Assembly (NCBI RefSeq): GCF_910585845.1
Contig: NZ_CAJUHF010000013.1
Coordinates: 1 to 64,000, forward strand
DNA length: 64,000 bases
DNA from: an uncultured Bacteroides sp.
GTDB lineage: Bacteria; Bacteroidota; Bacteroidia; Bacteroidales; Bacteroidaceae
Reading direction: 5' to 3'
Positions 43,947-53,853 of this stretch are shown here, piece by piece; within the stretch, counting starts at the first letter, position 1, and every line of letters begins with the position of its first letter. The notes beneath the pieces are model-generated. The model saw only the letters and a program-made list of their open reading frames with translations, was not told the origin of the DNA and made no database searches. The position numbers and the translations under genes are program-made.

Positions 43947-46166
43947 TTACTTTCCGGCTAAACCATCTGCAAAGCCTGCGTATGTATGTTTACGGCTGTA
44001 GTTGGAATCCCACAGACCGACAGGTTCACCGCCGCGCCAGCCTGAATCACTGGGAGCATCAGTGATACACCACTGAGTGATACCATACTGTTGGGCAGCA
44101 GGAATAATCTCGAAGTACTTCTTCACAATGAACTTATAATATTCTGCCATTGCCTTATGCTGAGCTTCGGTCATATTTTCCGTCTTCACGTTGTTTCCAT
44201 TTTCATCTACATAACCCATATCAAGTTCGGAAATCTTCACCAGCTTACCACTCTCTGCCAATATCTCGAACATCTTTACTACATGTTCTTCTTTACTCTT
44301 CTGAGTAGCCTCATTGGCATAACAACTTACGTGCATCTGTGTACCGATACCGTCAATCTTTGTCACATTGTCCGCTTCCCACTTCTTAATCCAGTGTACC
44401 AAACTCCTCACTTTCTTATTGTCATCCCAATCGGATTCCAAATTATAGTCATTGATAAAGAGTTTCAAAGGAGCGGTACCTCCGTTTTCTGCGTAATACT
44501 TGCGGGCAGCAGCTACGACAATACGAACATAATCTTCATTGCCCAAGTAGTCTTGCCAATAGAAGTTGTTCTTAGCATCATCTGCACTGGCATTAGATGC
44601 GGACTGCAACGTATAGAAACCTTCGCCGTCATCACCACCACCGGAAATGGCTTCGTTCACTACATCCCAAGTAGTTACATAACCATCGGTAGCTTTCATC
44701 ATGCCTTCTATCCAATTGTTCATAGCCGCAGTAAGAACTTCTTTTTTCTCTTGGGGAGTGAGTTCAATACTTGTCTGATTAGAAGAATATCCCTCTCCTT
44801 CTGCAGACAATGCTTGATATCCATTCCAACTAATCCATCCCTCAATCGACTGGTTTTCAAAGTTTGAAACATACATATCAGATGTACCATCTGAGAATAT
44901 TACATTATCTACATAAATAGTTCCCACAAAATCACCAAAATTGAAAGTAAATTTATCCACCTGATTATGCTCTGGCGTAAATGTAAAACTTACATCAGTC
45001 CATTCGGTACCAATATTAAATCCACCAGGATAACCTTGTGCTCCACCTGTAGACGACTGCATAAATATAGTACAATTATATGAATCCGTAGCCTTGACTT
45101 TAGCAGTAAAAGTATATGAATTTCCTTCTGTCAACGGTTTGTCAAATTGATACCACACTTGTGAATCCCAATTATTATTTTTCTTTTCATTATTAGTCAT
45201 TTTTAAGCAAAAGCCAGCATTATCATTGCCTTCTGATACAATCTGAAATGAAGGACCATTCCAATTGTTTCCCCAACCATTTGTTGTTTCTTCTGCAAAA
45301 TCACCATTATCAATAAGATTATCATCTGCTCCATCTTTCACAAGTACCAAATTATCAAAGTAAACCTTACCTCCAAACTTACCGAATACAATTTGTAGTT
45401 TATCTAAAGTAAATTGAGTAGTAAAGTTCCATTCATAAGTGGCCCAATCAGTACCTATAGCTCCTTTTGCACCTAAATATTGTACATCTTTACTTCCTCC
45501 CCATTGATCTTTGTTTGGACTAGCTGACCAAATCGGCCAAAACTCCAAACCTTCGAATTCTTCTGAAGCCTTTATATCTACTTTGAAAGTATAATTCACA
45601 CCTTGTTCCAAAGCCACAGGAAGCATATACGTAGCCTGCTTATCCCAAATGTTTTCACCTGCTCCATTAGTATTATATTCAATAAAACTATTTTTGGCAT
45701 TAGGGTCAATAGGCAAAGGAATAGGGGCAATAAGTTTATTCAAATACTTCGGTCTCTGCTGCGAATGCCAAGCCAACGTATGTCCATAAATGGTAAGTCC
45801 TCCTGCTTTTGCGGCAGTAACAAAATTTTCCACCGCATCAAAGTTCATCTCACCTGCGTCATTCACACAGGAAGCATACTTCATGGCATTGCCGGCAGTC
45901 ATTTCCACAAAATTGCTGTTAGCCAACTGAGTGACTTGTCCTCCGGCAATGTAGTCGCTTGCAGCCAGTGCAATTCCCAACTTAAAGTCGGGATTGGCAC
46001 TGCTGCTTACATAATTCTTCAATACATCATAGTCGTTGAGATACTCCATCCCTGCAATAGAGGCAGGCTTCTCAACCTCGAATGCCAGCGGCTTGTCGTC
46101 TACGCACGAAGCAGTAACGACAGCCGTCAGAAGCATTGTTCCTAAGATATTTTTCGTATATTTCAT
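43947..46166 (-). CDS. xyn10: Surface GH10 endo-xylanase with two inserted carbohydrate-binding modules
   Basis: This is a 739-residue lipoprotein (Cys21 after 'VVTAS', then VDDKPLAFEVE). The GH10 barrel is split: its first part (about 30-150, 'YGHTLAWHSQQRPKY') is interrupted by two family 4/22-like beta-sandwich modules (about 155-280 and 285-465, each ending 'YFDNLVL' or 'YVDNVIF'). The barrel then resumes, with Glu505 in 'TWDVVNEA' (acid/base) and Glu647 in 'VKISELDMG' (nucleophile). This inserted-CBM design is established for Bacteroidetes Xyn10A/C enzymes, which cut xylan at the cell surface. It follows xusE by 33 bp, as in other xus operons. Confidence 0.94.
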   Translation of the reverse strand: MKYTKNILGTMLLTAVVTASCVDDKPLAFEVEKPASIAGMEYLNDYDVLKNYVSSSANPDFKLGIALAASDYIAGGQVTQLANSNFVEMTAGNAMKYASCVNDAGEMNFDAVENFVTAAKAGGLTIYGHTLAWHSQQRPKYLNKLIAPIPLPIDPNAKNSFIEYNTNGAGENIWDKQATYMLPVALEQGVNYTFKVDIKASEEFEGLEFWPIWSASPNKDQWGGSKDVQYLGAKGAIGTDWATYEWNFTTQFTLDKLQIVFGKFGGKVYFDNLVLVKDGADDNLIDNGDFAEETTNGWGNNWNGPSFQIVSEGNDNAGFCLKMTNNEKKNNNWDSQVWYQFDKPLTEGNSYTFTAKVKATDSYNCTIFMQSSTGGAQGYPGGFNIGTEWTDVSFTFTPEHNQVDKFTFNFGDFVGTIYVDNVIFSDGTSDMYVSNFENQSIEGWISWNGYQALSAEGEGYSSNQTSIELTPQEKKEVLTAAMNNWIEGMMKATDGYVTTWDVVNEAISGGGDDGEGFYTLQSASNASADDAKNNFYWQDYLGNEDYVRIVVAAARKYYAENGGTAPLKLFINDYNLESDWDDNKKVRSLVHWIKKWEADNVTKIDGIGTQMHVSCYANEATQKSKEEHVVKMFEILAESGKLVKISELDMGYVDENGNNVKTENMTEAQHKAMAEYYKFIVKKYFEIIPAAQQYGITQWCITDAPSDSGWRGGEPVGLWDSNYSRKHTYAGFADGLAGK

Positions 46167-46199
46167 ATAAATACTTTTTTAAAATAAGAAACCCTAAAG

Positions 46200-47222
46200 T
46201 TATTTCTTCACGGGAGTGAACCATTCGGCCTTCACACCACGGTAATGAACCACCAACGTATCCTTAGTGGCACAATGGATGCCATCGTAATCCATCGTGT
46301 AATCCAAATAGAGCACATCGCGGTCCTTACCGCCCCAGCTGTTCTTGTCTCCTTTGGCAACGAACTTTCCGCTACCATCGGCTACCACACCTTCCGAATT
46401 GGAAGAGACCGTGCAATTGCCGCTCTCGTCGAAAGCAAGAACCAGATTTGCCTCAACATTCTTTCCGGCAGCATCTTTGGTAGGACGAGCCCACTGCACC
46501 TTGTTTATGCCCAGGGTGCTGAATCCGTCAATAGCCTCATCTTTCTCCACATACGCTTTATGACGCACTTCCGTACCGGTCTTGTTGCCGCTATACGTAT
46601 CCACTCCACGGCGCAAGTAGTGCGAATCGTATTTGCTGATATACTTCACCGCATAAAGCACATAGTCTTTAGGCTGCACTTCCCAATCTTCCTTGTTCAA
46701 GCGAACCGGATTATCAACCTGCTTTTTACCCTGCAAGATGGTGTCGGCATTCTGCACACCGGTCATCACCACCGGAATCACATAGTTCAACTCCACCGAC
46801 TTCGGGTCATTGAAATAAGCGTCGGTCAGGTTCACCGTAACGCCTCCCAATATATTGCCTTTCTTGATGACGATCTTGTCACCGCCCAACGTATAGTGGG
46901 AAGCCGGCATCGGAATGATGTCGCCACCGGTGCTTTCGAATTTGAAACCGTCGCACAAGGTATTGTCTACCCGTATACCTATTTCCACGTCTTTCTTATT
47001 CTCGTATACACCTGCCACCGTGGCCATAATCTGGCACTTATGCTCATTGTCCAACGAGTTGTCAACTGAGTTGTCCTCACCTAAAGTAATGGTGCGGATG
47101 GGACTTTGATAAGCAAAGTAAACCGCAGAATATTTATAGTCGGGAAATTCCCAGTCGCCATTCTCGCATGCAGTGAACAAGGTTCCCGCCATAGCGGCCA
47201 GTATCCATAATGATTTTTTCAT
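46200..47222 (-). CDS. xusE: XusE-like surface lipoprotein (DUF1735-type with C-terminal DUF5627-like part)
   Basis: This protein of about 340 residues is encoded between xusD and xyn10. Start Met 47222 gives MKKSLW; a Met four codons earlier (47234) is also possible. The signal ends 'LFTAC' and is followed by ENGDWEFPD, an acidic surface-export stretch. The N-terminal part ('VYFAYQSPIRTITLGED', 'IGIRVDNTLCDG', 'MPASHYTL') has the DUF1735 pattern common in surface glycan-binding proteins. The C-terminal part is another beta domain ('LYLDYTMDYDGIHCATKDTL'). By position it corresponds to XusE of the conserved xusABCDE-xyn10 operon. The ligand is inferred to be xylan. Confidence 0.82.
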   Translation of the reverse strand: MKKSLWILAAMAGTLFTACENGDWEFPDYKYSAVYFAYQSPIRTITLGEDNSVDNSLDNEHKCQIMATVAGVYENKKDVEIGIRVDNTLCDGFKFESTGGDIIPMPASHYTLGGDKIVIKKGNILGGVTVNLTDAYFNDPKSVELNYVIPVVMTGVQNADTILQGKKQVDNPVRLNKEDWEVQPKDYVLYAVKYISKYDSHYLRRGVDTYSGNKTGTEVRHKAYVEKDEAIDGFSTLGINKVQWARPTKDAAGKNVEANLVLAFDESGNCTVSSNSEGVVADGSGKFVAKGDKNSWGGKDRDVLYLDYTMDYDGIHCATKDTLVVHYRGVKAEWFTPVKK

Positions 47223-47267
47223 TGCTATTTTCATTTATTCAGTTTATATAAGTTCGTTTACTGCCGC

Positions 47268-49073
47268 TTACCATCCCTTGTTCTGGATGAGTGCATTAAA
47301 CTTCAATATCTCACTATAAGGTACAGGACCATAATACATGTAGTCCTTGTAATCACGCTTCTCCACATCTACCACTTCGTAGTTGGTTCCGGTGATCTTC
47401 ATGCCCCGTACGGTTTCGTTCAGCTTGCTGAGCTCTACCTTCCAACGACGCAAATCCCAGAAACGGAATCCCTCGAAGCAAAGTTCCAGACGACGTTCGT
47501 TGCGTATCAGCTCACGCATCTTGTCCTTGTCGCCCTTCACCGACTCCAAGTAGGGATCGACACCATCCTTGCCTAAGCCTGCACGCTGGCGGATAGCTTT
47601 GATCACATCGTATGCGGAATAGCCGTGAGTACCCTTTCCTTGCGGTCCCCATGCCTCGTTGGCAGCTTCGGCATACCCCAAGAAGATTTCCGTATAGCGA
47701 ATCCAGGGCTTGATATGGAAACCGTTGGTCGTATTGCTCGGATTAGCGTTCACGTTCATGTCCAGGAACTTGCGCAGATAGTATCCGGTACGCGTAGAAG
47801 CACCGTCAAACTTATTCATGGCATCATTGTTGTTGCCATCGACAGCAGTAGTGATGACATCGTTTGCCGAACCTGCCTGACAGCCGTTGTAAATGATGTA
47901 CAAAGCCAGACGGGGGTCACGGTTGGCATACGGATTCTGTGCATCGTACCCACTCTGCGGGTCACTGATGGGATAACCGTTCGCTGCGGGGAAAGCATCT
48001 ACCAGATTCTGCGAAGGATTCACACGGCCTTTTCCGAACAGAGAAGGAGGATATTGGTCTTTCTCCAAGTCCGCACTCTCGTTCTTGTTGCTTCTCCACA
48101 AGATTTCAGGACGGTTATATCCGGCTTTCATATTCTGGATACCGTTGTGATCTTCGTACCACTTGTTTCCCGTAGGGTCTATGCCGGCAATGGGATTGCC
48201 TCCCAGATTGGCCAACACTTGGGCCATAGCGTCGGCAGCCTGTTCCCAACTCACGCCCGAACCTTCGCTGTATGCAGGACTGGCAGCAAGCAGAGCCGCC
48301 TGTGCGCGAATGGCACGTGCCACACGGGCACTCATACGGTTCTTGGCATGGTCGCCGAATACACGGTTATACAAAGAGACATCCGCCCCCAACTGTACAT
48401 ATTTGTCAGGCACCACACCCGTATTCACATCCAGATCGCCATACTCCTCAGGAAGCATCTCAATCGCTCTCTCCACATCCTCGTTCAGCAGTTCGATACA
48501 CTCCTTGAAGGTATTGCGCGGCTTGTTAAAGTCTGAATTAACCGTTTCCGACTCCGTCAGGATAGGAATACCCAGCAACTGTCCGTCTGCCGTCCAACCG
48601 GAGCAACTCATCAACAAATGATACATATAGAGTGCACGCATACCGTATGCGTCTCCCTGAAAACGTACCCGGAACAGCTCGGAAGCCTTGGGGTCTCTGG
48701 CCCATTCCACGTTTTCGGAAATCTCCAGAAACTGGTTAAGATACTGCCAAGAGGCACGCAAGTTCTGCCAACGGTTCAGGTCACCGGGCGTATTGTCCGA
48801 ACGCCACGAACCGGCAGCCATCTTCCGATAGTCATTGTTCACGTCATTGGACACAGCGTCGTCCGTAGCCACCTCTGTGAAAGACCAGTTGTTGGCGTTC
48901 TCACCCAGCGGATTGCCTATGTAGGCATGTCCCAGCAAACCGACCGCCCACGAAGGCATGTTTTCCAAATCAGACGGTTCTTTGAAGTTTTCCACTGCCG
49001 GCTCGAACAGGTCGTCGCAAGCAGAGAATGCCATCAGGAATGCCGCTGATAAGATGATATTTTTTAGTTTCAT
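47268..49073 (-). CDS. xusD: XusD, SusD/RagB-type xylan-binding lipoprotein
   Basis: The start at 49073 (MKLKNIIL) gives a lipoprotein signal ending 'AFSAC', followed by DDLFEPAVE, a surface-export stretch. The 601 residues include the family segment 'RNERRLELCFEGFRFWDLRR' and end 'LIQNKGW'. It is the partner of the short SusC encoded 46 bp upstream. In xus operons the second pair binds and imports xylo-oligosaccharides; this role is taken from the conserved gene order. Confidence 0.9.
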   Translation of the reverse strand: MKLKNIILSAAFLMAFSACDDLFEPAVENFKEPSDLENMPSWAVGLLGHAYIGNPLGENANNWSFTEVATDDAVSNDVNNDYRKMAAGSWRSDNTPGDLNRWQNLRASWQYLNQFLEISENVEWARDPKASELFRVRFQGDAYGMRALYMYHLLMSCSGWTADGQLLGIPILTESETVNSDFNKPRNTFKECIELLNEDVERAIEMLPEEYGDLDVNTGVVPDKYVQLGADVSLYNRVFGDHAKNRMSARVARAIRAQAALLAASPAYSEGSGVSWEQAADAMAQVLANLGGNPIAGIDPTGNKWYEDHNGIQNMKAGYNRPEILWRSNKNESADLEKDQYPPSLFGKGRVNPSQNLVDAFPAANGYPISDPQSGYDAQNPYANRDPRLALYIIYNGCQAGSANDVITTAVDGNNNDAMNKFDGASTRTGYYLRKFLDMNVNANPSNTTNGFHIKPWIRYTEIFLGYAEAANEAWGPQGKGTHGYSAYDVIKAIRQRAGLGKDGVDPYLESVKGDKDKMRELIRNERRLELCFEGFRFWDLRRWKVELSKLNETVRGMKITGTNYEVVDVEKRDYKDYMYYGPVPYSEILKFNALIQNKGW

Positions 49074-49119
49074 AACTTCTTGCTTTTTTTTCAATCTACA
49101 TTATTAAATTATCATTCTC

Positions 49120-51948
49120 TTAGAACGTTCCCTTAAGACCCAGTTGATAGAAACGCATCTGAGGCGCACTACCCACATTCAGTTCCAATGCCTTGCGTTC
49201 TTTTGCGATGGTGAGCAGGTTGTTTGCATTGACAAAGAAACTCAGTCCTTTGACAAACGATCCTCTCAACACCTTTTCAGGCATGGTGTAAGTGAGCTGT
49301 ATCTGAGAGAGGTTGAAACGGTCGTTCTTATACATCCAGAAGTCGGACGCGCGGAAGTTGTTCTCGCCACCGGTCGTCGTCAGGCGGGGATAGGTGGCTG
49401 TGGCTGCCGTCTCGGGAGTCCAGCGGTTGCGCACCACTTCCGAGTATTTGCCGTCTCCTTTCACCCAGTAGTAAGAATTGTCCTTCATGCCGTAGCCGCC
49501 TACGTAAAGATTACCCATGACATAGAGCGTAAAGTCGTGCCATTTGGCAGTCAGGTTGATACCGCTCATGAACGGAGAATCCCAACGTCCTAAGAGCACA
49601 CGGTCGTTATCGTCAATCTTGCCGTCATTGTTCTGGTCCTTATAGCGAATGTCGCCGGGCTTCACGTCGCCGAACGTCTGCTGGGGAGCTGCGTCAATCT
49701 CGGCCTGGTCATTGAAGAACCCTTCGCTCTGCAAGCCCCAATGTCCGTTCAGCGCGCGGCCTACAGCCGACAGATATTCGAACTCGATGTTCTCGTCGCG
49801 TTTCTCGGCAATACTCTTGTACCACATACCGCTCACGCCGAGTGTCAAATCCACCTCGCCTACTTTCTTGTTGGCATATACGCTGAAATCGAAACCGGTG
49901 CGCTTGTCCGCATTGAAGTTCACATAAGGAATGATAGAAGAGGAAGGATAACCCACCTGCGTGAAATAGATCGGATAGAGGGAGCTGGTGCGTGCCAGAC
50001 CGCCATCCATCTTACTGTTGAAGAAGTTGAAATCAAAAGTAAGCAGCTTGTTCCACATCGAACCGCGCAATCCTACGGTGAACTCTTTACGTTTCACGTA
50101 AGTCATGGCAGAACCGTCTCCACGTTGGAACTCAGTGGCAGCCAAACCGCCATTGTCTCCCCAACTGTACCATCCGCCGGACTGCACAATCGGCTTGTAC
50201 AGGTAGTAACCATCTTCATTGTCGCTGGTCTTGATGTCAAGATCCTGATTGATGATGCCTGCGGAAGCAGTAAGCATCAGGTTATCGAAAACAGAGTTCT
50301 CCAGGAAATTCTCCTTTGCCAGGTTCCATCCCAAAGTGACCGTGGGCGAGAATGCAGCACGATTGCCTTCGGGCAACTTGGTGGAATAAGGCATCGCAGC
50401 ACTGAAGTCCACGTAATATTTGTGCCGATAGTTGTAGGATGCCTGGAAACCCAGGTTGGCATTGGTGGTGCGGTGATAGCGGCCGCTTTGTTGGGTCTGC
50501 CAAGCATTGGCAAGCACCATAGCGAACACATTGTGGTCTTCGTTGAAGGTGTTCTGATAGTCGAACTGACCGGACACATTGTATGTGTAACGGTAGGCCG
50601 AGTTATTGATGTTTTCGCTGCCGCTCTTCTCGTCCTTGCCATACTGCGTGATGCCCGAAATAACTTCTTTTCCATTATAAGTACTCCATACGGGTGCAAA
50701 AGTGGCATAACTGCTGCTGTAGCCCTGATCGTAGGTAGAAGCATAGTCAATACCATATTTGACACGGAAATAGAGTCCCTTGAGCAACGGAGAGAGATTG
50801 ACATCAAAACGCGTGTTGAACTGGAACTGGCGGCTCACGAATTTATTGTCGCCGGCAGCATAAGCATCCGCCACCGGATTGGTGGGATTCTGCTGCGTAC
50901 CGCCGAAGAAGTACTTGCCACCCTGAAGATAATTACTGTTGAGCACAGTATTCAGCGAGTTCCTGTCCGCCTCTTCAATGAAACTCAGCGGAATCAACGG
51001 TGATACCAGATGAGGACGCAACGTAGCAGCCTGCCCCCACCAGTCCACATTCGCCGCATACGAATCGTAGAAGGTGACATTGGCATCGGTCTGTGCGGTA
51101 ATGAGTTTGTGCAACTTCATATCCACATTACCACGTACAAAGAAGCGGCTGATGTAGTTGTCTTCCGTATTGCCCACCTTCAGCAACGAAGACTCACGAT
51201 AGTAACCCGTAGAAGTATAATACTTCACTTTCTCGCTACCGCCTGAAATTTCGACAATCGCCTCCGAACGGTTATACGCCTTTTTCAGGTATTCGGAAGA
51301 GTACATGTCGAAGTTGGGATAACGGTAGGGATTCACACCGGAAGCATGGTTATAGATATCTTCCTGAGAGTAATTGGCGGCAAAACCGTCGTTGAGGCGT
51401 GCCTCATTATAGAGCGTCATATACTCTGCCGACCCTAAGTATTTGGGATACGACTTGGGGGTATAGAAACCGGTGTTGGCATGAACATTGATCCGGAGGT
51501 CGCCCACCTCACCGCGCTTGGTGGTGATGGAGATGACACCCTTGGCTGCACGAGGACCGTAGAGCACTACGGCAGCAGCCCCTTTCAGCAGCGTGATCTG
51601 GTCTATTTCGTGGGGAAGCACATTGTTCGCGTCGCGCACCATACCGTCCACAATCACCAAATATTCGTCGTTTCCCCAGATATTGCCGTTGAAACCACCT
51701 ACCACATTGTCAACCAAGCTCAGACTGTAGTTTGTATATGCCTTTTCCGACATTTTCTTCATGTCAATGACAGACACTCCACCCAACAGGTCGTCGGAGT
51801 TGATGGAACGGAATGCCACTTGCACCTTCTGGAGCGTATCAGCCTGGGCGGCTTCCACCAAGTCGGCCAGCGTCTCCTGGGCGGCAACGTGTGTGTTGGC
51901 AAAAGCCAGAGCCGCACAGAATACAAGTCCTTTATATATATGTTTCAT
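49120..51948 (-). CDS. xusC: XusC, short-form SusC-type TonB-dependent transporter
   Basis: This is a 942-residue outer-membrane transporter. The signal peptide is cut near 'HVAAQ' and the plug follows almost at once ('GGVSVIDMKKMSEK', 'VVLYGPRAAKGVISITTKRG') with no carboxypeptidase-D-like domain. The barrel ends 'YQLGLKGTF'. It lies 31 bp after xusB. The order long SusC, SusD, short SusC, SusD, XusE, Xyn10 is the conserved xylan (xus) operon of Bacteroidetes. The short form of the protein matches the second transporter of that operon and of the block at 12225. Confidence 0.9.
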   Translation of the reverse strand: MKHIYKGLVFCAALAFANTHVAAQETLADLVEAAQADTLQKVQVAFRSINSDDLLGGVSVIDMKKMSEKAYTNYSLSLVDNVVGGFNGNIWGNDEYLVIVDGMVRDANNVLPHEIDQITLLKGAAAVVLYGPRAAKGVISITTKRGEVGDLRINVHANTGFYTPKSYPKYLGSAEYMTLYNEARLNDGFAANYSQEDIYNHASGVNPYRYPNFDMYSSEYLKKAYNRSEAIVEISGGSEKVKYYTSTGYYRESSLLKVGNTEDNYISRFFVRGNVDMKLHKLITAQTDANVTFYDSYAANVDWWGQAATLRPHLVSPLIPLSFIEEADRNSLNTVLNSNYLQGGKYFFGGTQQNPTNPVADAYAAGDNKFVSRQFQFNTRFDVNLSPLLKGLYFRVKYGIDYASTYDQGYSSSYATFAPVWSTYNGKEVISGITQYGKDEKSGSENINNSAYRYTYNVSGQFDYQNTFNEDHNVFAMVLANAWQTQQSGRYHRTTNANLGFQASYNYRHKYYVDFSAAMPYSTKLPEGNRAAFSPTVTLGWNLAKENFLENSVFDNLMLTASAGIINQDLDIKTSDNEDGYYLYKPIVQSGGWYSWGDNGGLAATEFQRGDGSAMTYVKRKEFTVGLRGSMWNKLLTFDFNFFNSKMDGGLARTSSLYPIYFTQVGYPSSSIIPYVNFNADKRTGFDFSVYANKKVGEVDLTLGVSGMWYKSIAEKRDENIEFEYLSAVGRALNGHWGLQSEGFFNDQAEIDAAPQQTFGDVKPGDIRYKDQNNDGKIDDNDRVLLGRWDSPFMSGINLTAKWHDFTLYVMGNLYVGGYGMKDNSYYWVKGDGKYSEVVRNRWTPETAATATYPRLTTTGGENNFRASDFWMYKNDRFNLSQIQLTYTMPEKVLRGSFVKGLSFFVNANNLLTIAKERKALELNVGSAPQMRFYQLGLKGTF

Positions 51949-51979
51949 TTTTTATAGTCTTTATGTTTATGTAAAACCA

Positions 51980-53842
51980 TTACCAACCGGGATTTTGATA
52001 GAACTCCGGATACATCGTCACATCGCTCGTCTTGAACGGCAGCCAGTAGTGTTTAGCCCGCAATTTGCGTTCCGTCACTACCTCTTCGCGGAAGTTTCTG
52101 ACTTTGCGTTCCTTCGGATCGGCTTTGGGGTCGAACTCCTCCGCGCGGTCAAAGAGTTGCTTGGTCTTGATATTATAAGGATATTCGGTCAGCAGTTTCC
52201 AACGGCGCAGGTCGTTGAAACGGTGGCCTTCGTAAGCAAGCTCCACGGCACGCTCGCGGCGCACTTCTCCCATGAATTTCTCCAAGTCGGCCGTATAGTG
52301 GCTTGCCACGCCTTCTACTCCGGCACGCTCGCGAATCACATTGACTGCGTCTACGGCGCTCTTCGAGAACGTAGTAGCCTTGCCGTTGGCCGAGCCATAA
52401 GCCTGTGCGGCAGCTTCGGCATACAGTAGATAGACCTCTGCCAAGCGCAGCCATGCCAAGTGGAAGTGGGTGGCCTTTCCATAACCATAGTCCTGGTCGC
52501 CCTTATTGGCTCCTATCGGGATGAACTTATAGTTGAAATAACCCGTACGGCTGGTCTTCTGCGGATCATTGCAACAGTTGCCACCTTCGTAGAGGTTGGC
52601 GAACTCGTACTCCTTGAAGTCGCCTACTGTTTTCATCTGGCGCACGCCGTCGTAGATGAAGTTGTTGTAGAAGCGCGGGTCGCGGCCTTTCCAAGGCTGC
52701 TCTTTGCTGAAACCGGAGTTGGGATCATCGAGAGGCATGCCGTTTGCCATACCGAAATAGTTCACGTAGTTGGCAGCCGGACAGAGGATGATGCCGTCGC
52801 CATCACAGATGAAGGAGAGCTGGTAGGAGTTCATCTGACGCCAATAAGAGTCGGCACTGAACGTAGGGCTGCGCATGATGGCTTCCGTACCGCCCGGCAT
52901 CAGCCAGTTCTGCTCTTTGGTATAGAAGAGGTTGCTGTAATTTTCAAAGTCTACCAGAGCATATTGCGTCTGACCGCCCTCTACCATGGCAAGCACCTGT
53001 CCTAAAACCTCGGCAGCACGTTTGCAGTAATCCGCATTGTAGGAACGTCCGCTGCCTTCCGCACCATTTTCCATCAAAGGGCTACCGGCATACAGCAGGC
53101 ACTTGCCCATATAAGAGAGGGCCCAAATCTTGTTGGGGCGCAAAGCGTTGTTTCCCTTCGTGCGGTTTCCGGTAGCTGTATTGTCCCAGTCGATGGGGAG
53201 GAGTTCGGCTGCGCGCTGGAAGTCTCTTGCCATCTTCTCGGCATTCTCCTGATAGCTTTCGCGCGGCAGGTTGAACAGTTCGACGGGCGAAAGGGGTCTT
53301 TCCATATAGGGCAGGCCACCCCAGTAGGTGGTCAGCTGGAAGTAGAACCAAGCACGGAAGAAGTAGAGCTGGCCTTCGATAAAGTTGCGTTCTTCTTGTG
53401 TGGCATCGGTCAGCAGGCCGTTCTGCAAAGCCTCAAGACCCAAGTTTGCCTGACGGATGGCATACCAACCGCCACCCCAGAGGGACTTGGCAAAGCGGTC
53501 GCCATCCAAGGTCCAGTTTCGGTCCAGGAAGCAGTCGCTCTTGTTGATATATGAACGGTAGTTTCCGCCGTCGATGGCATAGCCCATCAGATACTCACCG
53601 TTACCGGTGGTGATCACCTCGTCTTCACCCCAGTTGAAGGAGCTTACCCAATTGTGCTTTGCCACATCGGGGATGACGTTGTACATGACTTCAATGAATC
53701 CTTGGAAGTTATTGAAGTTCTTGAACGCATCTTCCTTGGTCAGGACGGAATCGGAATCCCTCTCCAGATAGTCGGTGCACGACACAGAGGCGAAACCGGC
53801 AAGGAACAATGCGAAAAGTATATGATATATTCTATTTTTCAT
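51980..53842 (-). CDS. xusB: XusB, SusD/RagB-type xylan-binding lipoprotein
   Basis: This is a 620-residue lipoprotein; the signal ends 'GFASVSC' and is followed by TDYLERDSDS, an acidic export stretch. The family segment 'RRERAVELAYEGHRFNDLRR' and the end 'YPEFYQNPGW' are present. The many aromatic residues in the first 200 positions fit a xylan-binding face. It starts 11 bp after the end of the XusA gene. The pairing with XusA is by position. Confidence 0.92.
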   Translation of the reverse strand: MKNRIYHILFALFLAGFASVSCTDYLERDSDSVLTKEDAFKNFNNFQGFIEVMYNVIPDVAKHNWVSSFNWGEDEVITTGNGEYLMGYAIDGGNYRSYINKSDCFLDRNWTLDGDRFAKSLWGGGWYAIRQANLGLEALQNGLLTDATQEERNFIEGQLYFFRAWFYFQLTTYWGGLPYMERPLSPVELFNLPRESYQENAEKMARDFQRAAELLPIDWDNTATGNRTKGNNALRPNKIWALSYMGKCLLYAGSPLMENGAEGSGRSYNADYCKRAAEVLGQVLAMVEGGQTQYALVDFENYSNLFYTKEQNWLMPGGTEAIMRSPTFSADSYWRQMNSYQLSFICDGDGIILCPAANYVNYFGMANGMPLDDPNSGFSKEQPWKGRDPRFYNNFIYDGVRQMKTVGDFKEYEFANLYEGGNCCNDPQKTSRTGYFNYKFIPIGANKGDQDYGYGKATHFHLAWLRLAEVYLLYAEAAAQAYGSANGKATTFSKSAVDAVNVIRERAGVEGVASHYTADLEKFMGEVRRERAVELAYEGHRFNDLRRWKLLTEYPYNIKTKQLFDRAEEFDPKADPKERKVRNFREEVVTERKLRAKHYWLPFKTSDVTMYPEFYQNPGW

Positions 53843-53853
53843 CTTCAGTTAGA